Part shown: in pieces, positions 50,454-58,201 of the stretch
Numbering within the stretch: position 1 is the first letter of the stretch
Layout of the letters: the number at the start of each line of letters is the position of its first letter
Assembly: GCA_944384985.1 (NCBI GenBank)
Contig: CALWVM010000006.1
Location: forward strand, 1-64,000
Direction: 5' to 3'
Origin: an uncultured Clostridia bacterium
Lineage (GTDB): Bacteria > Bacillota > Clostridia > Oscillospirales > Acutalibacteraceae
Length of the DNA: 64,000 nt
Position numbers and translations under genes: made by a program
Notes under the pieces: model-generated
What the model was told of the DNA's origin: nothing
Seen by the model: the letters and a program-made list of their open reading frames with translations, nothing else
Databases searched by the model: none

Positions 50454-52814
50454 ATGTTTTTATCAATGAATTGGCTTTCGGATTTTGTGGATTTTTCGGG
50501 ACTTGACAAGCTTGACCTCATCCACCGCTTTTCGCTCTCCACCGCCGAGGTCGAAAATGAGATCTTTATGAAGGGGTCTGACCTTTCCGGCGTGGTCATC
50601 GCGGAGATCAAATCCGTCGAACCGCATCCGGAATCCAAGAAGCTGCATCTTTTGAAAGTGGACGCCGGCGGCAGCGAGTTAACGGATGTGGTCTGCGGCG
50701 CGCCGAATGTGCGCGTCGGGATGAAGACCGCGTTTGCAAAGGTGGGCGCGCGCTTGGGCGACATCACTATTGCGCCGCGCAAGCTCGCAGGCTACCCCTC
50801 CAACGGCATGTGCTGTTCGGAAAAAGAGCTGGGCATCAGCGAGGACAATTCCGGGATCATGGATATCACCGACCCGATCCCCAACGGTACCGACCTCAAA
50901 GAAGCGTATGCGATCGACGATATTATTTTCGAAGTGGATAACAAATCCCTGACGAACCGCCCGGATCTGTGGGGCCACTACGGCATTGCGCGGGAATTCG
51001 CTGCGCTTGCGGGCAGACCGCTGAAGCCTTTGGAGACGGTTGATCTGCACGCCTACGATAACTTGCCCAAGGTGGATATGAAGATCGAAGATCCGCTCTG
51101 CCTGCGGTATTCCTGTTTGCAAGTCGAGAATATCCACACGGCGGTAAGCCCGGTCAATATGCGTATCCGCCTTTACTACTGCGGCATGCGCGCCATCAAC
51201 TTCCTGGCGGACCTCACAAACTACCTGATGCTCGAAATGGGTCAGCCGATGCATGCGTTCGATTCCCGCAAGGTCGAAAAGCTGCGCATTAAGCGGTTCT
51301 CCGCGCCGTTCACCTTCCAGACGCTTGACGGCGTGGAACGCGCCATCGATGAAAATACCCTGATGATCTGCAACGGCGACACCCCCGTGGCGATTGCGGG
51401 CATCATGGGCGGTCTGGACAGCGAGATCGTGGAAGATACCACCACCCTGACGCTGGAATCCGCCACCTTTGACGCAGCTTCCGTGCGCAAATCCACCGTG
51501 CGCCTTGCGCATCGCACGGATGCTTCCATGCGCTATGAAAAGTGCCTCGACCCCGAAATGACGGTCCCCGCCATCGCGCGGTTCGTAAAACTCCTGACGG
51601 ATACCGACAAAGGCGCCCGCGTCGTTTCTTCCTTGACCGACGAATACGCACGCCGCTATCCGGAGGTCACGCTTACCTTTGATAAGGCATATGTGGACCG
51701 TTATACCGGCATCGAGATCCCGAACGAAACGATCGTCCATACGCTTCGTTCGCTGGGCTTCGGCGTGGAAAATGACGGCGACAACTTCACTGTGCATGTG
51801 CCGAGCTGGCGCGCAACAAAAGATGTTACCATCAAGGCGGATATCATCGAGGAGATCACCCGCATTTACGGCTACGATAATTTCGACGTGCATACCGCTT
51901 TGGCGCCGCTGTATCCCGTGCGTCCCGAAACGGAAAAGACCGTCGAGGACCGCATCAAAGACCTGCTTGTCAAGCGGTTCTCCCTGCATGAGGTGCACTC
52001 CTACATCTGGGCGTATTACGACGAATATAAGGAATTGGGGCTGGAAGTGGAGGACAATGTCAAACTCCTGAACGCCACAAACCCGAATATTGAAACGCTG
52101 CGGCGCTCCATCGTGCCGACCCAGCTTTGCCAGGTGCGCTCCAACGTCTCGTATGCGCCGCAGTTTGGGCTGTTTGAAATCGGCAGGACTGTGGACGGGC
52201 TGGACGAAAACGGGCTTTGCCGCGAGTCTAAAAAGCTTGCCGTGACGCTGTATTCCCGCACGAAATCCACAGAAGAGATGTATTTTGAACTGCGTGATAT
52301 GCTGGCGGTGCTCGCTGATGAGATCAAGCATAAACCGCTTACCTTCACAGCGAAAACGGCGGCGCATTCCTATCAGCATCCCCGCAATCTGAACACCGTG
52401 CTGTGCGATGGCGTTGAAATCGGCGAAATCGGCGTGGTGTTCCCAACCATCTGCAAGAAGATCGACAAAAAAGCCTCGATCGTATATGCAGAGCTTGACG
52501 TGCACGCCTTTGCCGCCATTGCGGATGCGGGTATTGTGTATGCAGAGCCCTCGCGCTTCCCGGAGATCGACATAGACCTGACCTTCATTTCCGAAACGTA
52601 TGCCCCCATCGGCGCGGCGATCGCGTGTGCGGGCTGTGATTGGATTCGCAAGGTGGAAGCGGTGGATACCTACCGCGGTGAAACGGGAAAATCCATCACC
52701 GTGCGCCTGACCTTCTCGGACAACGCGCGCACGCTCAAGCGCGAAGAGGTCATGGCGGTGGTCGATTCCATTGTCGCAGCACTTGCCAAAGAGAACATTC
52801 CCCTGAAGCAGTAA
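50454..52814 (+). CDS. pheT: phenylalanyl-tRNA synthetase beta subunit
   Basis: This 786-residue subunit has the EMAP/OB-type tRNA-binding domain (about 40-150; L-H-L-L-K-V-D-A-G near 62), B3/B4 editing domain, B5 domain, catalytic-like core and C-terminal anticodon-binding FDX-ACB domain (R-F-P-E-I-D-I-D-L-T-F near 700). N-R-P-D-L-W-G-H-Y near 167 is characteristic. AGGAGGAG lies 5 bases before the ATG, 19 bases after pheS. Confidence 0.96.
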   Translation: MFLSMNWLSDFVDFSGLDKLDLIHRFSLSTAEVENEIFMKGSDLSGVVIAEIKSVEPHPESKKLHLLKVDAGGSELTDVVCGAPNVRVGMKTAFAKVGARLGDITIAPRKLAGYPSNGMCCSEKELGISEDNSGIMDITDPIPNGTDLKEAYAIDDIIFEVDNKSLTNRPDLWGHYGIAREFAALAGRPLKPLETVDLHAYDNLPKVDMKIEDPLCLRYSCLQVENIHTAVSPVNMRIRLYYCGMRAINFLADLTNYLMLEMGQPMHAFDSRKVEKLRIKRFSAPFTFQTLDGVERAIDENTLMICNGDTPVAIAGIMGGLDSEIVEDTTTLTLESATFDAASVRKSTVRLAHRTDASMRYEKCLDPEMTVPAIARFVKLLTDTDKGARVVSSLTDEYARRYPEVTLTFDKAYVDRYTGIEIPNETIVHTLRSLGFGVENDGDNFTVHVPSWRATKDVTIKADIIEEITRIYGYDNFDVHTALAPLYPVRPETEKTVEDRIKDLLVKRFSLHEVHSYIWAYYDEYKELGLEVEDNVKLLNATNPNIETLRRSIVPTQLCQVRSNVSYAPQFGLFEIGRTVDGLDENGLCRESKKLAVTLYSRTKSTEEMYFELRDMLAVLADEIKHKPLTFTAKTAAHSYQHPRNLNTVLCDGVEIGEIGVVFPTICKKIDKKASIVYAELDVHAFAAIADAGIVYAEPSRFPEIDIDLTFISETYAPIGAAIACAGCDWIRKVEAVDTYRGETGKSITVRLTFSDNARTLKREEVMAVVDSIVAALAKENIPLKQ

Positions 52815-52831
52815 TATCCTTTCCCTCAAAT

Positions 52832-52866
52832 ACGGCGGCGAACCGAAAGGTTCGCCGCCGTATTTT
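52832..52866. terminator. bidirectional terminator after pheT
   Basis: A 13-bp perfect stem ACGGCGGCGAACC (52832-52844) pairs with 52849-52861 around a GAAA loop, then ATTTTATT. It also closes the convergent LysR gene. Confidence 0.88.
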
Positions 52867-53767
52867 ATTGTGCCGATATGCGCACAGCTTGCCGCATTTT
52901 TCCGTAATCTTTGCAAAGCGCAATAAATGCGCGCATGGCAGGACTCAAATATTTGCTTTTGTGATAAATGATATTCAAATTGCGTCGCAGAGGTTTGTCC
53001 AGAGGCAGCGCATGCACAAACCCCGCCTTTCGGTCACGTTCAACGAGCATACGGGGGAGTACCGCCACGCCCAACCTTGCGGCGACGCATTGCAGGATCG
53101 CCTGCGTGCTGGTGCTTTCCAGAAAGGGCTGTATGGTGATGCCCTGCATGGCGAGCGCCGCGTCCAGCAGCTCGCGTGCACCGCTGCCCTTTTCCCGCAT
53201 AAGGAAAGGCGAAGCGGCAAGGCTTTCCAGCGAAACGGCTGTGCGGCAGGCGAGCGGATGATCCGGTGGAACGACGGCGCAGAGCGTATCCTCCATAAAA
53301 GGCTCGGCGCAGACGTCTGCGCGCGAAGGCTGCGCTTCAATTAAGCCGAGATCCACCGCATTGTCCGCAACGCGTTGTTCTATATCCCCGGAATTTGCAA
53401 TCACCGCCGTGGTCTGCAAGCCTTGTAAGACGGTTTTGCATTGCTGTAAAAGCGGCGGCAGGATGTGCGTTCCCACGGTAATGCTTGTCCCGATGCGCAG
53501 CGTGCCTACACTGCCGCGGCGCATTTGCTTTTCCATGTCGTCAAATAAGGAAACGATGTGCAGCGCATATCCATAAAACTCCTGCCCGTCCCCGGTGGGG
53601 GAAATATGCCGGCCGAACCGCTCAAACAGACGCACACCGTAATGACTTTCCAATTCTTTGAGCGCAAGACTTACCGACGGCTGGGAGAGATGCAGCGCTT
53701 CTGCGGCTTTTGTGACACTGTTTTGACGATAAACTTCCGTGAAAATGCGCAAATGCCGAAGGGTCAT
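52865..53767 (-). CDS. LysR-family transcriptional regulator
   Basis: This regulator of about 300 residues has an N-terminal winged helix-turn-helix (M-T-L-R-H-L-R-I-F, then S-V-T-K-A-A-E-A-L-H-L-S-Q-P-S-V-S near 18-34). A periplasmic-binding-protein-like effector domain follows (about 88-295). AGGAG lies 7 bases before ATG 53767; ATG 53773 is too close to it. It is divergent from the chromate transporter genes across a 106-base A/T-rich gap with dyad symmetry, so it probably controls them. The ligand is unknown. Confidence 0.9.
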   Translation of the reverse strand: MTLRHLRIFTEVYRQNSVTKAAEALHLSQPSVSLALKELESHYGVRLFERFGRHISPTGDGQEFYGYALHIVSLFDDMEKQMRRGSVGTLRIGTSITVGTHILPPLLQQCKTVLQGLQTTAVIANSGDIEQRVADNAVDLGLIEAQPSRADVCAEPFMEDTLCAVVPPDHPLACRTAVSLESLAASPFLMREKGSGARELLDAALAMQGITIQPFLESTSTQAILQCVAARLGVAVLPRMLVERDRKAGFVHALPLDKPLRRNLNIIYHKSKYLSPAMRAFIALCKDYGKMRQAVRISAQ

Positions 53768-53821
53768 ATCCATGCTCCTGATATATAGAAATACTTATAT
53801 ATTACATAAAATAATACTATT

Positions 53822-53849
53822 TTACTTATATGTCAAGAAGCGGTATACT
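53822..53849 (+). promoter_or_regulatory. promoter of the chromate transporter operon
   Basis: -35 TTACTT (53822-53827), 16-base spacer, -10 TATACT (53844-53849). The A/T-rich dyad-like sequence from 53780 to 53830 is a likely LysR site. Confidence 0.5.
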
Positions 53850-53873
53850 ACTTATTGATTTAGGAGGTGCCGC

Positions 53874-54437
53874 ATGAAAAAACATGTGATTTTGCGCAAG
53901 CTCTTTTTCTCGACGCTGTACCTGAGCGCCTTTACCTTCGGCGGCGGGTATGTGATCGTTACGCTGATGAAAAAGAAGTTTGTGGACCAGTTTCACTGGA
54001 TCGATGAAAAAGAAATGCTCGACCTCGTTGCCATTGCGCAGTCTTCACCGGGGGCCATCGCCATCAACGGCGCGATTGTGGTTGGGTATAAATTGGCGGG
54101 GCTCTTAGGTGCGCTTGTCGCCATCCTTGCCACGATCCTCCCGCCGTTTATCATCATTTCCCTGATTTCCGTATTCTACAATGCCTTCCGTGAAAATTTT
54201 GTGGTCAGTCGTTTGTTAGAGGGCATGCAGGCGGGCGTGGGCGCGGTTATCGCGTCTGTCGTGTTCGATATGGGGATAGACGTTGTACATGAAAAAAGCG
54301 CGGCGTCCGACGTGATTATGGCGCTTGCCTTCATCGCCGCGTGTTTCTTCGATGTCAATGTGGTGTATATCGTGCTTGTCTGCGCGGCAATCGGTATCGT
54401 GCGCACGCTTCTTCAGAAGAGGAGGCGGGCGAAATGA
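53874..54437 (+). CDS. chromate transporter, N-terminal-half type
   Basis: This 187-residue membrane protein of the short-chain CHR family has F-T-F-G-G-G-Y-V-I near 21 and A-Q-S-S-P-G-A-I-A-I-N-G near 56. Two short CHR proteins from adjacent genes pair to form the transporter; the long form is a single fusion. The family can extrude chromate, but the native substrate may be another oxyanion. TAGGAGGTG precedes the ATG. Its stop overlaps the next gene by 4 bases. Confidence 0.9.
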   Translation: MKKHVILRKLFFSTLYLSAFTFGGGYVIVTLMKKKFVDQFHWIDEKEMLDLVAIAQSSPGAIAINGAIVVGYKLAGLLGALVAILATILPPFIIISLISVFYNAFRENFVVSRLLEGMQAGVGAVIASVVFDMGIDVVHEKSAASDVIMALAFIAACFFDVNVVYIVLVCAAIGIVRTLLQKRRRAK

Positions 54438-54994
54438 TTTATTTGCAGCTTTTCTGGAGCTTTTTACAGATCGGTATGTTCAGTTTCGGCGGCGGGTATG
54501 CCGCTATGCCGCTCATCGAGGAGCAGATCGTTACGCAGCACGGGTGGCTGAGTATGCAGGAGTTTACCGATCTCATCACGATCTCCCAGATGACGCCCGG
54601 CCCCATCGCCGTCAATTCCGCGACCTTTGTGGGCATCAAAATTGCGGGGATTCCCGGCGCGCTGGTCGCGACGCTCGGCTGTATTCTGCCGTCGTGCATC
54701 CTCGTGATCGCGCTTGCGAAGCTCTATTTGAAATACCGTAATATGCAGATGCTCCAGGGTGTATTGACTTCCCTTCGCCCGGCGGTCGTTGCCATGATTG
54801 CAGCGGCGGGTGTTTCCGTGCTCGTCACGGCGTTCTGGGGCGAAGAAGCCATCTCCTTTTTCGGCACAAACTGGGTGCTCGTCGTGATCTTCCTCATCTG
54901 CTTTTTGCTGTTGCGCAAAACAAAGCTAAACCCCATTGCCGTTATGGTACTTGCAGGCGTGCTCAATCTCGGCGTCGGCCTTGTTGTGCGGTAA
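54434..54994 (+). CDS. chromate transporter, second subunit
   Basis: This 186-residue partner has F-S-F-G-G-G-Y-A-A-M-P near 18 and S-Q-M-T-P-G-P-I-A-V-N near 54, the P-G-P-I version typical of the second half. Helices are arranged as in the first subunit, consistent with an inverted dimer. ATG 54434 overlaps the upstream stop (ATGA) behind GGAGGCG; the longer frame to 54341 is a shadow. Confidence 0.9.
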   Translation: MIYLQLFWSFLQIGMFSFGGGYAAMPLIEEQIVTQHGWLSMQEFTDLITISQMTPGPIAVNSATFVGIKIAGIPGALVATLGCILPSCILVIALAKLYLKYRNMQMLQGVLTSLRPAVVAMIAAAGVSVLVTAFWGEEAISFFGTNWVLVVIFLICFLLLRKTKLNPIAVMVLAGVLNLGVGLVVR

Positions 54995-55025
54995 AGGGAA
55001 AACTTGCGGGACGGAGGACTGCGTT

Positions 55026-55085
55026 ATGAACAGGCAGGGCACATGCCCGGTGCAAAAATGCATCTGCGGCGTCTCAGAAATATAG
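55026..55085 (+). CDS. putative 19-residue Cys-rich micropeptide
   Basis: GGAGG lies 8 bases before an ATG opening M-N-R-Q-G-T-C-P-V-Q-K-C-I-C-G-V-S-E-I and a TAG stop. It lies 31 bases after the chromate transporter and before the operon terminator. The C-P-x3-C-x-C pattern could bind metal. Its size makes chance occurrence quite possible. Confidence 0.35.
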   Translation: MNRQGTCPVQKCICGVSEI

Positions 55086-55113
55086 AAAACATACGCTGTA
55101 AAATGGCGCATAG

Positions 55114-55150
55114 AAAGCCCGCGCAGGCTTTAACCTGCACGGGCTTTCTT
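55114..55150. terminator. bidirectional terminator
   Basis: AAAGCCCGCGCAGG (55114-55127) pairs with CCTGCACGGGCTTT (55134-55147, one mismatch), then CTT. It ends the chromate operon and the convergent flavodoxin gene. Confidence 0.8.
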
Positions 55151-55203
55151 GAAAAGCAGAAACTCCGGCATCCGGCAAGCAGGAAGGGGAGTGCCTCTAA
55201 AGT

Positions 55204-55626
55204 TTATGCCAGCGCTTTTCCAAGCGCCAAGCAGGCGTCATCGGCTTCCTCGTCGGGGGCTTCATTGCAGATCACGCTGTCACAAGCAAGCTCGGCGCCG
55301 CAGGAGAGGCAGGTTTCCTCCCAAGTGCGCATCCACTCGCCGTCGCCCCAGCCGAAAGAGCCGAACAGGGCAATTTTTTTACCACGCAGCTTCGGCTCGC
55401 AGGCGTTGAACATCGGCTCGAATTCCGTTTCTTCAAGCTGTTCCGCGCCCATGGACGGGCAGCCGAACGCTATGGCGTCAAAGCCGTCCATCATTTCTGC
55501 TGAAAACTCCGCCGCGGTAAAGGAAGTGACTTCCGCTCCCGCCGCTTTAGCACCTTCGGCGACCTTTGCCGCCATCATCTCGGTGTTTCCTGTGCCGCTC
55601 CAATAAACGATTGCTACTTTGCGCAT
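55204..55626 (-). CDS. flavodoxin
   Basis: This 140-residue short-chain flavodoxin has the FMN phosphate loop W-S-G-T-G-N-T-E at residue 9, a flavin-contact loop G-C-P-S-M-G-A-E near 55 and G-S-F-G-W-G-D-G-E-W near 89. It carries electrons in place of ferredoxin, often when iron is scarce. GAAAGG precedes the ATG. It follows the DUF3793 gene by 69 bases with no terminator between, so it likely shares the operator-controlled promoter. Confidence 0.93.
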   Translation of the reverse strand: MRKVAIVYWSGTGNTEMMAAKVAEGAKAAGAEVTSFTAAEFSAEMMDGFDAIAFGCPSMGAEQLEETEFEPMFNACEPKLRGKKIALFGSFGWGDGEWMRTWEETCLSCGAELACDSVICNEAPDEEADDACLALGKALA

Positions 55627-55695
55627 AGATGATTCCTTTCTGGTTTTTCTTTCTATAAGCCCAAAGAGACGTAACGCAGATGTGCTGTGCTATGC

Positions 55696-56244
55696 TTAGG
55701 TCGTAACGGTCAGTTGCAAAACGGAGCGCCCTTCGCGCCAAAGCCGCCCGTATACCGTGCGGCATTTGTCATATTTCGCGAACAGCCGCCGGGCACTCTG
55801 CGCGTCACCGTAGACCTTCCAGCATCCGACGCATTTGCACTTGCGCCCTTTGTTGCAAATAAAGCCGCATACGTCGCAAAGCGGATAACCAAGGAAAATC
55901 CCGATTTCATGCGGAAAATCCGCCGATGCCCGCAGCTTTTCCCGGAGTGTTCCCAAAGCGTCTGCAGCATCGGTGCTTTCGTATCCACAGCTTTTTAAAA
56001 ACGAATCTACCCCCGGCAGCGCCAGATCCCGCGAGAGAAACGAACGCCGAAAGACGTAAATGAGCGCGCGCGTTTCAGTCCGGCGAAGCAGCAGGAGTTC
56101 CACGCCCTTCTCGGCAAAGCAGGCGTTCCATGAAAGAAGCTGCTCTTGGAGCTGCGCCTCATTGGCATAACGCAGGTTGAAAAGGCTCGCCGTTTTTAGG
56201 GAAGCGAGCGTCGGCGCACAGTACATAATCAGTTCTTGTTCCAT
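55696..56244 (-). CDS. DUF3793 family protein
   Basis: This 182-residue protein is of the DUF3793 type: an early A-P-T-L-A-S-L-K-T-A-S-L-F, a central L-L-L-L-R-R-T-E-T-R-A-L-I-Y-V-F-R, and the Cys-rich end L-C-D-V-C-G-F-I-C...C-K-C-V-G-C-W-K-V-Y. The function is unknown. Such genes often sit beside flavodoxin and iron-related genes, as here. GGAGG lies 6 bases before ATG 56244. The Cys cluster could bind iron or an Fe-S cluster; that is inferred. Confidence 0.82.
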   Translation of the reverse strand: MEQELIMYCAPTLASLKTASLFNLRYANEAQLQEQLLSWNACFAEKGVELLLLRRTETRALIYVFRRSFLSRDLALPGVDSFLKSCGYESTDAADALGTLREKLRASADFPHEIGIFLGYPLCDVCGFICNKGRKCKCVGCWKVYGDAQSARRLFAKYDKCRTVYGRLWREGRSVLQLTVTT

Positions 56245-56345
56245 GGGCAACCTCCGACGATGGGCGAATGAAGCATTCCTGCTTTATCTGAGGGTATCCG
56301 GCAAATTGCCTTTTTCCTCCTGTTGGTGATAGAATGCGAATGTTG

Positions 56346-56361
56346 GTTAGCACAAGCTAAC
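56346..56361. promoter_or_regulatory. palindromic operator, distal copy
   Basis: GTTAGC-ACAA-GCTAAC is a perfect 6-bp dyad in the leader of the DUF3793-flavodoxin operon. It resembles DtxR/IdeR-type iron boxes (TTAG...CTAA). A further half-site GGTTAG lies at about 56383. Confidence 0.6.
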
Positions 56362-56402
56362 TTATATGTAAAAAAAGAAACCGGTTAGGAACGATCTCGT
56401 AG

Positions 56403-56418
56403 GTTAGCCTGTGCTAAC
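56403..56418. promoter_or_regulatory. palindromic operator, proximal copy
   Basis: GTTAGC-CTGT-GCTAAC has the same arms as the distal copy. On the minus strand it begins 8 bases past the -10 box and covers the predicted transcription start, an ideal repressor position. Confidence 0.65.
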
Positions 56419-56425
56419 TAATAGA

Positions 56426-56455
56426 ATTATAGCACGGTCAAATCCAAGTTGTCAA
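56426..56455 (-). promoter_or_regulatory. promoter of the DUF3793-flavodoxin operon
   Basis: Minus strand: consensus -35 TTGACA (56450-56455), 18-base spacer, consensus -10 TATAAT (56426-56431). Confidence 0.8.
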
Positions 56456-56900
56456 GTGGTTCCGGAAAAATTTATGCTTCGGCAGATACCTGCTTGCTGT
56501 TTTGCGAATTTATGATGTGCCGGCCTATCGCCATGAATAGACCGGTTGTTTTTTCGGACAAGCCGGAAAATAAAGCGGAACCGGAAAAATATTACAGCTT
56601 TGTAATATAACGACTTTTTATTGACAAAATCAATAAAATCAAATATGATTTTATTAGAAAACTATGCTTTTTGTAAAACTGGGGATACAGTCAGGGAGAA
56701 GTGTAGCATAACTATGACTGCGGAAACGGATATAAGTTTGAGAAAAGAAAATGAACGCAAATTTTGTGAGGTCATGCGAACGAAATCCTGTCCGCCATGC
56801 ACGAATCGGTCGCCGAGAGCCTGCGCACGATCCGAAAAAACAAGGCGTAAACGCCAAAAAATTGAACAATAAGCGCCAAACCGATGTTTCACGGAAAAAC
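56456..56900 (+). other. intergenic region with promoter and degraded reading frames
   Basis: A strong plus-strand promoter (TTGACA 56621-56626, 17 bases, TATGAT 56644-56649) leads into sequence where three frames carry fragments. One at 56714-56872 is Arg/Lys/Cys-rich; another ends A-M-H-E-S-V-A-E-S-L-R-T-I-R-K-N-K-A but is closed by a TGA upstream. None has a ribosome site. It may be a decayed small gene (antitoxin- or regulator-like tail) or a non-coding RNA ending at the 56901-56944 hairpin. Confidence 0.4.
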
Positions 56901-56944
56901 AAATCCCCCGAAAACCTTGATACATCAACGTTTTCGGGGGATTT
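56901..56944. terminator. bidirectional terminator
   Basis: A 15-bp stem AAATCCCCCGAAAAC (56901-56915) pairs with 56930-56944, with an inner TTGAT/ATCAA. It ends the tRNA-Lys transcript (minus) and whatever starts at 56621 (plus). Confidence 0.85.
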
Positions 56945-56948
56945 TCTT

Positions 56949-57024
56949 TGGTGAGCCATCGGAGATTCGAACTCCGGACACCTTGATTAAAAGTCAAGTG
57001 CTCTACCAACTGAGCTAATGGCTC
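56949..57024 (-). tRNA. tRNA-Lys(TTT)
   Basis: Acceptor GAGCCAT pairs with ATGGCTC; the anticodon stem CTTGA/TCAAG encloses CTTTTAA with anticodon TTT; the T-loop is GTTCGAA; CCA is encoded. It lies 57 bases downstream of secG on the same strand and may be co-transcribed with it. Confidence 0.93.
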
Positions 57025-57081
57025 ATATAAAGCGGTTTGCAGGAATGCGGAACCGCCGGATTGTCAAAATAACAAAGCTGT

Positions 57082-57333
57082 TTAGAAGAACAGCATCAGC
57101 AGGGTGGAAGCGAACGCCAATACGAAGAAAATGATCGCGATGTATTTGGTGGCCTTAGCGAGCATCGCTTCGCGCGTTCTGCCCTTGTTCTTGCCGAAGA
57201 AGGTGTCGGCTCCGCCGCCGGTAATCGCACCGGAAAGACCGCCCTCGCGGCTCTTCTGCATCAGAACAATCACGATGGTGACAAGCGACAAAATAATCAA
57301 CACCACGCCGAGAACAATATCAAGAGCGCCCAT
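57082..57333 (-). CDS. secG: preprotein translocase subunit SecG
   Basis: This 83-residue SecG has two membrane helices (about 5-24 and 62-82). The conserved cytoplasmic loop reads V-L-M-Q-K-S-R-E-G-G-L-S-G-A, with G-G-G-A-D-T-F-F-G-K-N-K after it. It assists SecYEG in protein export. GGAGGTTGAG precedes the ATG. Confidence 0.95.
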   Translation of the reverse strand: MGALDIVLGVVLIILSLVTIVIVLMQKSREGGLSGAITGGGADTFFGKNKGRTREAMLAKATKYIAIIFFVLAFASTLLMLFF

Positions 57334-57377
57334 ATCTCAACCTCCGTTCGAACAAGGTAGTTTTTCAATGCCTTGGT

Positions 57378-57406
57378 ATTCTATCACACCGCGCGTAAAA
57401 AAGCAA
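57378..57406 (-). promoter_or_regulatory. secG promoter
   Basis: Minus strand: -35 TTGCTT (57401-57406), 17-base spacer, -10 TAGAAT (57378-57383). Confidence 0.6.
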
Positions 57407-57692
57407 GCCTTTTTTCATTTTTTGCGAGATTTTGCATGCGCAAGTGTGGATTTTAGCGCTTTACCGTTTTGCACGCATGAAATTTTCTAAAATCCCGGAT
57501 GCCAAATTGCTGTCGGGAAAAACTTTCCGGTGGCGTTTGCGTATGAATCCATTCGGACTGCATATGCTATCAAAGCAAAAGTTACGGTTCATTTCTGCGT
57601 TTGCATCGAACTTTTGCGCCGCCCGCGGATTTACGCGGGCGGTTTCATTTTATTCAGATGCCATCGGAGGTCTGTAACAAAGCGCGGCAAGC
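57407..57692 (+). other. intergenic region with a terminator-like hairpin
   Basis: No supported gene. Overlapping open frames (57432-57677, 57530-57952) lack ribosome sites. A perfect CCGCCCGCG/CGCGGGCGG hairpin (57619-57627 and 57634-57642) with TTTCATTTT follows, in the plus direction. With no gene before it, it may be the end of an unrecognised RNA. Confidence 0.4.
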
Positions 57693-57722
57693 AAAAACGC
57701 CGCGTCGGGAGCGGACGCGGCG
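57693..57722 (-). terminator. terminator of spoVAE
   Basis: A 9-bp stem CGCCGCGTC (57698-57706) pairs with GACGCGGCG (57714-57722). On the minus strand TTTTTGC follows. Confidence 0.8.
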
Positions 57723-57738
57723 AAGGCGGGGAAAGCGC

Positions 57739-58092
57739 TTATTTGCTTTTGGGCTTTGCAAGGAATGAAACGATGATGCCTGAAAGGATCGCCGCCGTAA
57801 TCCCTGCGCTGCCGGCGGAAAGCGGTCCGGTGAGCACGCCTAAGAGCCCCTGTTCACGAATGGCTTCTTTTGTGCCTTGCGCCAGAGTGTTGCCGAAGCC
57901 CGTCAACGGTACGGTTGCGCCTGCGCCCGCCCAATCCGCCAGCGGTCCATAAAGGCCCAGTCCGCCGAGCACCACGCCGAGCACCACAAAAAGCACCAGG
58001 ATGCGCGCGGGGGTCAGGTTGGTATTGTCGATCAACAGCTGCCCGACCATGCAGATCAGGCCGCCGATAAGAAACGCCTTTAAAAAAATCAC
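57739..58092 (-). CDS. spoVAE: stage V sporulation protein AE
   Basis: This 117-residue protein has three or four membrane helices and matches SpoVAE/SpoVAEb: G-G-L-I-C-M-V-G-Q-L-L-I-D near residue 10, T-P-A-R-I-L-V-L-F-V near 27, V-P-L-T-G-F-G-N-T-L-A near 61. SpoVA proteins form the channel moving dipicolinic acid into the forespore. The usual neighbours spoVAC and spoVAD are absent here. GGAGGG lies 7 bases before a GTG start. Confidence 0.92.
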   Translation of the reverse strand: MIFLKAFLIGGLICMVGQLLIDNTNLTPARILVLFVVLGVVLGGLGLYGPLADWAGAGATVPLTGFGNTLAQGTKEAIREQGLLGVLTGPLSAGSAGITAAILSGIIVSFLAKPKSK

Positions 58093-58128
58093 TGCAAATC
58101 CCTCCGTTCCTACTTTTTTCCGAAATGA

Positions 58129-58157
58129 TTGTTTTATGCACCGCGATGTGGTACAAT
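58129..58157 (+). promoter_or_regulatory. promoter of the aldo/keto reductase
   Basis: -35 TTGTTT (58129-58134), 17-base spacer, -10 TACAAT (58152-58157). Confidence 0.6.
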
Positions 58158-58201
58158 ACGTTCGGTAAGATTTACCGCTTGAAAACGAATGAGGTGATGG
58201 T

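Noticed and set aside
50679..52916. 745-codon open frame antisense to pheT
   Set aside because: pheT on the plus strand shows full-length family similarity; the antisense frame is His/Gly/Arg-rich noise.
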